64,000 bases of DNA from Aristolochia californica (taxonomy: Eukaryota > Streptophyta > Magnoliopsida > Piperales > Aristolochiaceae). This document shows positions 1-10,195 of the stretch, piece after piece. The notes beneath the pieces were generated by a model. It saw nothing but the letters and a program-made list of their open reading frames with translations. It did no database searches and had not been told where the DNA came from. The stretch lies in assembly GCA_029961685.1 (NCBI GenBank), contig JARWKL010000008.1, positions 40,254,821 through 40,318,820 of the forward strand. Direction: 5' to 3'. The position numbers and the translations under genes are program-made. Position 1 is the stretch's first letter; each line of letters begins with the position of its first letter.

Positions 1-150
1 CCTTAAGCAAATAGCGGTAACTTTTATTTGCTATACCTTTTCCTTTCCAGGATATACTTGATTTGAGGAACATTAGATGATTCCAATTTTGGCTAATAAT
101 CTCGTCTTAAAAAAAGACTATTAATCAACATTATCCACTGTGCCTCACAG

Positions 151-1341
151 CCAGATCCACTAACGGAGGCTCTAGAATCTGTTGTTGGGGATCACAATTC
201 TTTGGGTGGCAGTCTCGAAATTGCGCAACCAGATGTTGAGGTATATTTGTTCACACTTGATGAGAGGAAAGAAAGTTCTTTTAGGGATCCAGTGCAACAG
301 TCAATCTGGTTGACTATTCTTTATTTGCATCGTACCTAACGAATTTATCCTGCAATAACCTAATAAAAGATGAGGCCACCTTAAATTGTGTAAAGATGGC
401 CATATAGATATGCTAGAATAATTTTATGCTAAGACTGGTTTTTCAAGCACTTTCTCCTTGTTTCATAGGCTGCAATGAAATATTTTTTATTTAATGGTGA
501 AACATGCATGTCAATACATCAAAGCTACAGTATTTCTTGTTCTTCTCTCTTGGATGTATCATATGTTTTTTGCTAAACTTGTGTTCTTGAATATTGAACT
601 GAGCAGTGGGATGATGTGGAATCACTCATGAAAGAATTAAAGCAGATAGAAGGCGTTAATAGCGTGTCAAGAGGTCGTTTTTTCTTGAGCCCAGGATTAG
701 CTCCTACGTTCCAGGTATCTGGTCAAATCTAAACATTTGCATTTATTGTTTTCCATTTTATCTTCCATCATAGTCAACCTGCTTCACATTTTCGTTCGGT
801 CTCTACACCTACAGTAATCTGTCTGTCCTTATTCTTAATAATCATGTTATGTGGAAAACTACCATGCTGACACTAGGGCTTAGAGAAGGTTTCACAAACC
901 TTGTGAAATATTTGATCACCAGCCTTGAGTTTTCCTTTTCTTGATGTGTCTTTTGTGTTTCAAAATGTGAGAAATGTTCCTATTAACTGCAATATTTGGA
1001 GTTCTCCTTTCAATATATAAGATGCTTCAGATGTCTTACCATTTCATTCTCCACTTTCTTATCCATCATCCTTTCATTTGTTTCCTTTCTCCAGGTCTAC
1101 ATGTCTTCCATGTTTGAAAATCAATATAAGCTCCTTGCTAGATCTGGAAATAAAGTTCAAGAGGTAATAATACCCAGGCACCATTCCACAGAAAATGCTT
1201 AGTTTACCTGAAACCCATCTTAAAAAGATAAATCTACTATAATTTAATTCATGGGTATTCCTGCAGGTGTTAGTCCAAGCCTCCCTGGACAAAGAACAGA
1301 TGAAAGCTACAATCTTAACATGTACAAATAGGGTGGAATGA
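151..1341 (+). CDS. 3' end of an unassigned plant gene (last four exons)
   Basis: Four exons join in phase: 151-240, 607-714, 1095-1163 and 1267-1341 (TGA at 1339-1341), each with AG before and GT after. They encode the last 113 residues of a protein whose start lies left of the window. The segment is soluble-looking and acidic, with a strongly patterned stretch around RFFLSPGLAPTFQVYMSS and then FENQYKLLARSGNKVQEV; the last exon ends TCTNRVE. I see no membrane segment, metal site or nucleotide-binding motif. Clean splice borders and unbroken phase across four exons make it a real gene. I do not recognise the family firmly enough to name a function. Confidence 0.72.
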
Positions 1342-1945
1342 GCAGTTTCAAATCTTTTCTGTATCTATTCTTTCATTTCCTGTTCCTTACTAACTCTCAG
1401 GTTAACCTGAATGGCCCTTCTCCTTTGTTCTTTGTAACCGATATTTTAGTCATCACTCAATCCAAATTATACCGGTGCAATGTGTCACGTTTCGGTTGAA
1501 TTACCCTCTGTATCAGTTATACATCCTAAGTTTAGTTTAAAGCTGATACATATCGGACAATGTGATACTGATATGTTGGCCGAGATATCTAATATGTATC
1601 GTATTTTAGTGCCATTAAAATCGATATGTAATGCATATCGTCCGATACATGTGTATCGGCGGTGCAGGTGCCTAGTGAGACGCCCACGCCTGATTCGACA
1701 AATATTTATCCATTTTGAAGGGACATAGTTGACCGGAGACTCCTGTCGTAAAAGGACGAAAATGGCCTGCTTGTTTCTTCAAGCGCAAGTGCCAGATCTC
1801 CACTTCAACAACTCAGCTACTGTGTCTTTTAAAAATTTTACACCTTCCCCTTCTCAGAATCTGACACAGCGCCTCACTTGGATCCTCTACCACTTCTTCT
1901 TCCTCTTCTTCTCCTCTCTCTCTTTTGAGAGAAGGAATTGCAAAG
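1342..1945. other. Intergenic region between the first gene and TET10
   Basis: This contains the 3' flank of the first gene, a degenerate palindromic repeat (about 1470-1695, listed separately) and a pyrimidine-rich stretch at 1880-1925 that probably belongs to the TET10 promoter or 5' leader. No other coding signal was seen. Confidence 0.6.
1470..1695. repeat. Degenerate GATACATATCGG-type palindromic repeat, locus 1
   Basis: The words GATACATATCGG, GATACTGATATG, GTATCGTATT, CGATATG, GCATATCG and CCGATACATG, in both orientations, are packed into about 220 bp. Each is a variant of a short palindrome built on GATAC/GTATC and CGATA/TATCG. Similar words recur near 9780-9905 and 61850-61900 and are otherwise rare in the window. 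It reads like the remnant of a satellite-like or fold-back repeat, not regulatory DNA of one gene. Element boundaries cannot be fixed by eye. Confidence 0.5.
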
Positions 1946-4900
1946 ATGGGAATGGGAACGAGCACCTTTATCATCAGATGGATCAACTTTGTCACCATGG
2001 TACCCGCTTTTTCTTTTATTATTTCTGTTCTTTCTGATGGGTTCTTTTGCTGCAATCTTCTGGACCTTTCGTTTTTCTTTTATTCTATGCAAGCGACTCC
2101 CTTTTTCTTTTTAAATGCTTGCTTCGACTTCTTTGATTTAATGGCTGTCCTCCTCTCTATTCGTTGATTTAATGTGATCCGGTGGTTGAAGGGGGGGAAG
2201 GGGAAGAGATCTTTTACCTTGGTGATGTAATGTGCATGATTCGGTTTCTAATGGTGTCGATGCTCTTCACTGAAAGCTTCTTCTTTTTCGTGTGAATATC
2301 CATTATTTGCGGTTCTTCAAATGCTTCCGCGACTGCAGTTTGCATGGCGTATTTTATTTTATTTTATTTTATTTTATGAGGTGTTCTACTTGAGAAAGAA
2401 AGACAACCCGGTTTCGTCGTGCTGCAGTGTGTCAACTGATGATTAATTTTGATGAAGGAGCCGAAATCTCTATTCCTCTGAGACTGATAGGTGTTGAGCT
2501 TCCTGACATTCCTGTGTTCTCATGCTCTTTGTGGTTAATATTGGTAGTGCTTATATGTTCTAGCTTATTTGCATTTTCCATCACAAGAAGAGAAAAGAAT
2601 GAAGATGATCTCTAATCTTCGTCAAAAGAACTGATTTCTATTGTTTTAAAGGATAAAAGATTTGTGGTGTGTACTCTGCTAATAAGGAAGAGTTCATGTA
2701 AATCTTATATTTTCGTTCTTATGTGGTTAAATGCTTAAACTCTTTGAGAAAATAAAAGAGAACTGATAGCTTGGTGATAGTTAGCAAATTCGATCTAATT
2801 TTTGCTTTTCTATATTTTGGTCATTGCCGCCATACCCTGATGTTATATTAATGTGATGGGTAGCTTTTGGCAATAGCTACCATTTGCTTTGGGGTCTGGA
2901 TGAGTACGCACCATGATACCTGTAGGAAATCCCTCACCCTCCCTGTCTTAGGTCTTGGTGCCTTCATCCTCCTGATGTAAGTAATCACTTCTTCTTGAAA
3001 TTTGATAAAACTGATATTTTACAAATTCTGAAGAAATTCTAATTTTATTCTTTTCTTTTCAGATCATTAATTGGCTTTCTAGGAGCACTGAAGAATATCA
3101 GCATATTATTGTGGATTGTATCCTTCATCATGGTTCTGTGATAGAAAAGGGTTTAAAATCAGCATTATTGTACTTTCCATGAAAGGAGATACTATTTTTG
3201 TGGTTACCTTGACTACCACGAATTCAGTACCTTGCTATGTTGGGCTTAATCTTGGTGGCAATCTTGGTTTTCACAGTTTTGGCGTAAGTGCTACTGGCCC
3301 AAATGTCGAATTTAAATATTCTTTTCTTATTTACTTGAGTTGGTTCTATGTTCTTAGATCTGGCTTTCACGTTTTGAGGTTTTACTTGCGCTTTACATCT
3401 ACTGCTTATAAACCATGTCTTTAATCCTAAAAAAAAGTTCTGCTCTCCTGCTGATGTTTCATTTCGGTGTTTCCCTATTTTGTTACTAGTTAAGCTCAGA
3501 AAAAAATGCAGACATAGTGTCACAGTTGTTGACATCTTCCAATTTTATTCTTTGATTATGGTTTCAGTTAATAGCTTCTATCGGCTGCATACTAGTTCCA
3601 TTAGGGTAAGGAGGATGAAAACCTAGTGCATTTTAGTGATTGTTGTCAATCATTAGATCTGTAATCAGACAGGAAGTTGTTTCATCATTGTGTTTAGTAC
3701 TAACTCCACAGCAAAACCACTCATCCCCGGATGCATGAGACATAATCTATACTAATTAATGTTTGCTTCAATCATCTGGTAACTAAGTTATTTCATCATG
3801 AAAATGTATCTTTGCTCTGTAAATCATCTACAACAAATTCCTTAATGTGTTAGGCCATTTTTTTCTCTTTTTTGGATGCTTTCACTTGCAGTCCTTACAC
3901 TTTCTGTCAATCAAGTTTTATTATTCGTGATTTGATAGTATGGGATAAGTGGACCATACTGTTTAACATAATATTCTGTTTTGGATCTCATATATCCTTC
4001 TTGTTTCTAGGTTTATAATAACGAATAACGGGTCTGGTCATGCTGTTCGTGGACTGAGGTGAGACATCAAACATAATTTTATTGTCATTGCTTCAACTGC
4101 TAGAATGCTCATCAAATGGTCTTGGTTTACATAACAGGAACTTTTGCTTTATACTTTTTAGCTGGTAATTGTCTCTTGACTTAATTTTTTTCCTGCTTAG
4201 GTACAAGGAATATCATCTTGAAGATTACAGTTCCTGGTTCAGGAAACAAGTGAGGCATGCTTGCTGTTGTAGGCATTTCTGCTTTTCTAGATTGAATTTG
4301 TTGATATTTGTGAGCTTATAAGGAGCCCATTAAACTGACAGAAGCCAGCTAGAGGCATGAAACCATAGTTAATTTAAGCAATTTGATCCAAGATTTTAGT
4401 AGTGCTTATTATTTTACTATCTTCAATTCTTGTGTTTCTATGATTTCCTGATGATAACTCGCATTTCATTGCAGTTGAACGACAGCAAAAATTGGGAACA
4501 TTTGAAGAGCTGTCTTGTGAAATCTGAAGACTGTGATCAGCTTCCAAAGAAATATAAGGTACAGTTTTTAATGTTTAGTTGGTCTTAAGTTTTATAGGGA
4601 CATCGTCATATTGACAAGTGTTAGGCCTTTTCAGAATCTTAAACAGTACAAGGCTGCGATTCTAACTCCAATTGAAGCTGGTTGTTGTCGTCCACCCTCT
4701 GAGTGAGTTCTTCAATTTAAAAATCTCTTTTTCTTTTTCGTCATTGTAAGTTGTAGTTTGAAACTAATGATCCCTTGTTTTGCATCTCAGTATCGAACTA
4801 AAAGTTTTCTGGCATGAATGGAAAGATCTTTCTTCAATCCAACCAAATCGTTTGTTTCATGAAGCACTAAGATTAGTGCAGTGTCTAACTAAAATTGTTC

Positions 4901-6258
4901 AGGCCTCAGCAGTGATATCAGCAACTCATCTGCATGTGAGATATTGATGATTGCTCTCACTACCATTAGTATATCTCCAAACATTAGGCCATAAGAGATG
5001 TCTTTTATGTGGAGATAACCCCTGCTTGACTTTTGTATTTGGCCAATAAAATCATTTTTTCTTTTTTTTTTTCTTTCTTTTGTTCCTTCTCTTTTAAAAG
5101 TGATAGCCATGTTCGAAACTTTTCAAATCTCCACTTAGGCATAATTAATTGTGAAAGATAGGTGGTACATTTACACATAATTATGCTGGTGCTGTTTGCG
5201 TTGTGTCTCTGTAAAAAGGCTTTACATGCAGATAAGTAGATGTAAGATCATTCTCTCTCTAGCCTTGAAATATCTGAGATGCACATTAGACGTGCTTAAT
5301 TGTACTGAAAATCAATGTCTATCTGCAAATTTTTAGGTGTGGCTATCCTGCCGTAAACGCCTCATTCTATGACTTAAGTTTTCATCCAGTTAGTACAAAT
5401 ATTGACTGCAAGCTTTACAAAAATTCACGGGCCATAAAGTGTTACAATTGTGATTCATGCAAGTAAGTTCTTTACCCTTTTTGTATATCCTCTTTTTTTT
5501 AAACAAAATATTGAACTTGTTGACTTTGTTTTCGACATAGGGCTGGAGTTGCGCAGTATATGAAGAAAGAATGGAGGGTTGTGGCAATCTTTAATATGGT
5601 TCTTTTTGTTGTTTTGGTATGTCTTCTATTTCTCTTGGAGCTGGAAGGCTTTTTTTATGGGTTTCTTTATCTCTTTGTGTCTTTATTGGTTTCATGTTTT
5701 TATGACCTCCAAGGCACTGAAAAAAGCATCACGCAGACTGTTTCTCCTCCATTTGTAAATAAGATTAAATTTGAGTGATACTTAGTTCAAATCATGGCAT
5801 CAAACTTTGTGGCTCCTGTCTGTCAACTCTTTTATCACAACAACAGATGAATAGTATCTGGTGGCCTTGCTTTCCACTTACTAAGACGAGGACGAGAAAG
5901 AGTTTAATTTTATTGTCTTATTGTGAAATTGCATAAAAAGTTGTTTACAAAAAGCATAAACAAATCTGATTCATACAGATGGAGTGCCAGAGGAAGTTTT
6001 ATCCTACCCTCTACTATTTTTTTTTCGAAAACAGTGATTGGATTTTATACCAACTGAAGCCTAATCTGTTTGAAATATTCCTTTTTTCAGATGAGGAATT
6101 TATTTTTTTTTTGGTTTTTCTCTGACAGTCAGATGATTCCTAGCAACTGGTCTATTCTTAGTTACATTTTTCCTTTCATGTTGTAGGCAACTATTTACTT
6201 TGTCGGATGCTGTGCAAGAAGAAATGCTGCGAGGAATTGTTCTTCAAAGGTTCGATGA
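1946..6258 (+). CDS. TET10: Tetraspanin-10-like membrane protein
   Basis: Eleven exons join without a frame break: 1946-1999, 2864-2976, 3063-3117, 3228-3283, 4011-4058, 4201-4249, 4475-4558, 4635-4702, 5337-5462, 5541-5616 and 6187-6258. They give 266 residues, starting MGMGTSTFIIRWINFVTM. Membrane segments lie at about 12-28, 45-64, 68-96 and 231-250. The large extracellular loop between the third and fourth carries the plant tetraspanin hallmark GCCRPPSECGYP (GCC at 169-171) and further paired cysteines (CKLYKN, CYNCDSC). The family organises membrane microdomains by binding other membrane proteins and has no enzymatic role. The opening residues and the loop match my recollection of Arabidopsis TET10; other TETs start differently. 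The short C-terminal tail ends SSKVR. Confidence 0.93.
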
Positions 6259-7745
6259 CTATTCCCAAGAATGTATTGTGTGAAATCTACTACTGAAAAG
6301 ATCAATTTTTCAATTTATTTTCTCTGGAAGTGTGTATTATATGATTGGTTTTGGGTTAATCATTGTTGTTCATTCTCACCCGTGAGGATACTGCACATCC
6401 ATGGACACTGCTGGTGTCTTTGCCTGGCAAAGGCCATTCACAGACCATTCAACATTGGTTAAATTTGAGAACATTTCTGGAAGGATTAATGGTTCATGTG
6501 TGCTCACTGAGAGGAACTGAAAAGGAGGAAAAAAACACTGAAAATGGGTACAGTTATGTTCACGGTCAAAGAATTTTCTACAATAACCATGTCTAGCAGT
6601 GAGTCTTTGCCAGGCAAAGGCCATTCACAGGCCATTCAACATAGATCAAATTTGAGAACATTTCTGGAAGGATTAACGGTTCATCTGTGCTAACTGAGAG
6701 GAACTGAAAAAGAGGGGAAAAATACTGAAAATGGGCACAGTTTTGTTCATGGTCAAAGAATTTTCTACAAGAACCATGATAGTTTTTTTTTAGATTATAA
6801 CAGTTATAGCCTAAACCCATCAGCCATGTCTACCATGCAAGTTCAACTGGTTTTAAAAATTATGATCAATGTCGAAATCTTTGCAAGGTGAGAAAGAAAT
6901 ATGGCTTGAGGCATGACCATCCTGGCTTCCTTACTGTAAACCCAACTGAGTTCAACTAAGAGAAACTGCAAATTTGAAATCAAAGCCAGACCTGCCATTT
7001 AGTTTCCTCTCTCGAGATCAATTTACCCCAGAATTTCAACCAATGATATATTTGTAATGCGAAACACCAAGTTTTATTCCGACATTGCAGAGTCATCTGC
7101 TAAAATGATCTCAGAAGAAGTGTCTGTTACATATCGGAAAACAGATAAACCCACCCGTCAAAAAGATTTCCAATATGTTCTAGAAATTTTGAAAAGAAAA
7201 GTATGAACAAATACTCTATGGTGATCAAGTCATGATGAATAATCTGAGCCAAAGGAGAGAATATGATTAAATCTTCAAGAGAACGTCAATTGGAGTCAGT
7301 AAGCAAGCAAGCAAATTTAACAATCATAAGTTTTCTCTTCGAAGGCATAGTTATACATTGTCAAACAAAAGTTAAAAGAATGGTAGTTGGATTTTGCTTT
7401 TTACTCAAAAGAGTGATCAATAATCTGGGCAATTCTGATTTCTCAATTGCAGCAGTAAGGCTGGCCACACTGCAAGCCTTCTTTTTCCTTTTGCCCATGG
7501 TTTACTGAGAATAAACATTGAAACCATGATCATAATGAAGCTAGCACTTCCAGAAGAGTGCCAGAACTCCATTTCAGTTCTTCAGAACGCAGTAATAGTC
7601 TCCGTTTCCTTTCCTCTGGTTAGAGAGTCGATAATGAAACCCCTTTGCAGTACCACATTGAACTTCAAAGATTGAACATCTTTAAGAGAAAGAAGAGTTG
7701 TGAAAGAACAAATCAAGCAAGGTTTTGACCTGTCGTAAGATTCCA
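6259..7745. other. Region between convergent TET10 and mTERF genes
   Basis: This holds the 3' flanks of two convergent genes. A local duplication occupies 6416-6780 (listed separately). The rest is AT-rich with scattered short frames that have no splice support. No gene is called. Confidence 0.6.
6416..6780. repeat. Direct duplication of about 176 bp, two copies
   Basis: The copies lie at about 6416-6592 and 6603-6780, separated by roughly 10 bp. Both begin GTCTTTGCC(T/A)GGCAAAGGCC and end with the ACAA(T/G)AACCATG block. They differ by scattered substitutions, so the duplication is not recent. GGCAAAGGCC near the start forms a short imperfect palindrome with GCCTGGC. Confidence 0.85.
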
Positions 7746-8864
7746 CTACCCATTATAAGCAGACAACAGTTCCTCTTCATAATTTTTGAATTTCAGAATG
7801 TACTGCAGGAAAGCTGCTTCAGTCATCATCAGCAAATAGAGGAGTGAGGGTTCCTTTTTCAGAAGCATTTTAGATCTCAAAATCTGCAACACTTTATAAC
7901 GGGGAATCGTCCTTTTCTCTAAGCTATGCATCAAATAGTTTGGACATCTGACCAGGTGTGAGTGTTCAACCTGGACAACTTTTGTGAAGAAATCTAGAGT
8001 TGACACAAGCTTCTTCTCGGAGGTGCGAAGCACACTCGGAGCCACCCGGAACACATATTTCAAATCCTCATTTGAGTAACCATAGCTCCGAAGGAGTTCA
8101 AATTTCCGCTGAAGAGTCTCAGGAGTCATGCAACTCATTGTATACAGTGCATAAACAAACATCCGTGAACTCACTGGAACATCCATCTTTATCACTTTAT
8201 CCACAAGGTCATCAAGCTTGGATTTGGACATGGCAAATAGCACAGGTTGCCTCTTCAAGAGCGTTGTGAGCTGGGAGCCGACTATACCGCAGCTCTTCAA
8301 AAACGTAATGTTGGGTAGTAGCCTGATCCTTGGGTCCTTGTAAGGGATCCATTTGCAGCCCTTCAGGACCTGAATTATAGCCTTGTTATCATTTGAAAGG
8401 AGTCTCTTAAGAACTTCAATGCAGGGAATTAGTCTCTCAGCCAAGTCAACAGTCAAGAGTTTTGGATTCTTTGACACCAATAGACCTAGATTGGGTCCTG
8501 AAAGACCCAATCCTTGTAAGAATTCAAAGGCTGGCTTCAGTGTCCTTTCATCATCAGCCACGAGGATTGGGGGAAACAGACGAATACTCTCTCTGATGTG
8601 TGTGTCACTAAGCTCGTAGTGTCGAAGTATCCTAAGAACAGAATCAGGCCTCTCAGTAGAAGTAAGACGAGGGAGACGTCTGGAAGCCGAAAGAGCATTT
8701 TTATCAGATAAGCCACAGGTTTGTATAAGATAATTGGACACAAAAGAATTCGCATCCGAGCTCTGGCTTGAACCAGCAGCAGCTAGAGATGAGAAAGAAG
8801 GAAAGAAAAATCGAGGGATTACAATTGACAGATGATAGAAGGTGAGAGGTGGGCGTCTGTTCAT
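7746..8864 (-). CDS. mTERF-family organelle transcription/RNA factor
   Basis: This is a single intronless frame of 372 residues from the ATG at 8862-8864 (MNRRPPLTF). The frame stays open 25 codons further upstream but has no other ATG there. The first 35-40 residues are basic, rich in Ser, Phe and Pro and without acidic residues, as expected of a mitochondrial or plastid targeting peptide. The body (from about residue 60) is a chain of about 31-residue helical repeats with the family signature of a proline after a short leucine-rich helix: SIRLFPPILVAD, LVSKNPKLLTVD, LLKRQPVLFAMS, VFRVAPSVLR and LVRCPNYLMHSLEKR. Plant mTERFs bind organelle nucleic acid and affect transcription, splicing or ribosome assembly. 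The many plant paralogues prevent naming one. The 5' leader is probably spliced, because good donor sites lie on this strand near 9577 and 9538. Confidence 0.92.
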   Translation of the reverse strand: MNRRPPLTFYHLSIVIPRFFFPSFSSLAAAGSSQSSDANSFVSNYLIQTCGLSDKNALSASRRLPRLTSTERPDSVLRILRHYELSDTHIRESIRLFPPILVADDERTLKPAFEFLQGLGLSGPNLGLLVSKNPKLLTVDLAERLIPCIEVLKRLLSNDNKAIIQVLKGCKWIPYKDPRIRLLPNITFLKSCGIVGSQLTTLLKRQPVLFAMSKSKLDDLVDKVIKMDVPVSSRMFVYALYTMSCMTPETLQRKFELLRSYGYSNEDLKYVFRVAPSVLRTSEKKLVSTLDFFTKVVQVEHSHLVRCPNYLMHSLEKRTIPRYKVLQILRSKMLLKKEPSLLYLLMMTEAAFLQYILKFKNYEEELLSAYNG

Positions 8865-10195
8865 TTGAACTGTTGGAGTTTTAAAAATACAAATGAGGAA
8901 CCAATGATACACCTCCCTAGAATTTTTTTTTTCTGTCAACCTTCTTGACAGTACAATCCTTTAGCTAAGAATGAACTGAAAAATTAAATGGTAGTGAGAT
9001 TCCAGATTACTGTGAACCATGAAAATGGAAAGACTGGAAAACTACCAGTGGAAAGAATACTTGTAAGCAGTTTCCAAAGAACACAGGTATGAACAACGAA
9101 ATTCGTCGAAAAACTAGCCCTAATCGAAACTGATAATAGCACAGGCTCCCCCTTCCAATTCCAAACTCCACCATTCAGCCAAAACTTCAAACGTATCAAT
9201 GAAAGTAGAACTAGGTCAATGGTGCGGAATTGTATCACAGAATCTCAGGCAATTCATATATCAAACAAAGATTACGCAGGGAAAAAAATCGAAAATGTGT
9301 TTTAAGCAAAAGCGTTAGGAAATCTATAAACTGTGAACGTATCAGGTAAAGCGGCTTTGAAAGAAAGAAAAGCCAGCATACCCAGAGCAGGAAACACATA
9401 TAGGAACAACCAGAGAAGCGGAGAAGGAAAGGAAGAGAGAATAATACCTCGCAGCCCCATGCGAGGTACTCTAAAAAGAAACAACTTTTTGGCCGAGAAG
9501 AACCAGTTTCCAGGTAAAGAGAAACAGAAAAGGGATACCTGAGACGGAGCAGAGAGTTACAGCTGTAACCGGCATACCTTTTTCGCCGCCGGCGATGAAA
9601 GAGAACAACAGATGAGGCCGCGCGCAGAGCCGGAACACTCGAGAAAACAAAACGAGTATCAAGCGCTCAGAGCAAACAATGGGTCCCGAGAAAACCAGCA
9701 GCTAATACGAAATTGGACTCACTATTCGAATTTGAGATGCAAACGTCCGATTGATTTGATGCAAGCCGTCTGAATATGGGTAATGTATCTGTTACACAAA
9801 GCGTGTCGTTAAAATAGGTGATGTATCGGCGATACATCTTGATCTGAGCTAAGATGTTTCAGTCGAATGCACATATATATCGGATTTGAAGAGTCTCAAT
9901 ATATCTTTTCTCTCTTAAATCTAAGCAGATCTTAATATGATTCTTCGGAAAATCATATTAAGAGCAAAAACTTCTGGCACAAAGACATGAGCTGATGAAA
10001 ATGATATGAAAATATACATTCATGATTGGTTTGTTCATCATAATGATTGAACTGTTCTTTACTGTAAATTGCAGAACTAATGATTTAGGCTGATATCTTT
10101 CTTACATAAACAAATTACTAGATGGGCACTTGTGTTTTATGGTTCAGAATACAAAAACAGCCATGACTGTGATTGATAACATGATAAATGGCTGA
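8865..10195. other. Upstream region of the mTERF gene and 3' flank of PMM
   Basis: The stretch 9540-9680 is GC-richer and on the minus strand contains two donor-like sites (G/gtatgcc at 9577 and CAG/gtatccc near 9538), consistent with a non-coding first exon of the mTERF gene. The region 9750-9905 holds the second palindromic repeat locus. The remainder up to 10195 is AT-rich 3' flank of the phosphomannomutase gene. Confidence 0.45.
9750..9905. repeat. GATACATATCGG-type palindromic repeat, locus 2
   Basis: The core GATGTATCG-G-CGATACATC at 9820-9838 is a perfect palindrome with 9-bp arms around one central base. It is flanked by AATGTATCTG, GTGTCGTT and ATATATATCGG words like those at 1470-1695 and 61850-61900. 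The word content suggests the same repeat family; the edges are not defined. Confidence 0.5.

Noticed and set aside
8865..8939. A 25-residue N-terminal extension of the mTERF protein
   Set aside because: The frame is open but starts at a TTG; the first ATG is at 8864 and gives a plausible targeting peptide.
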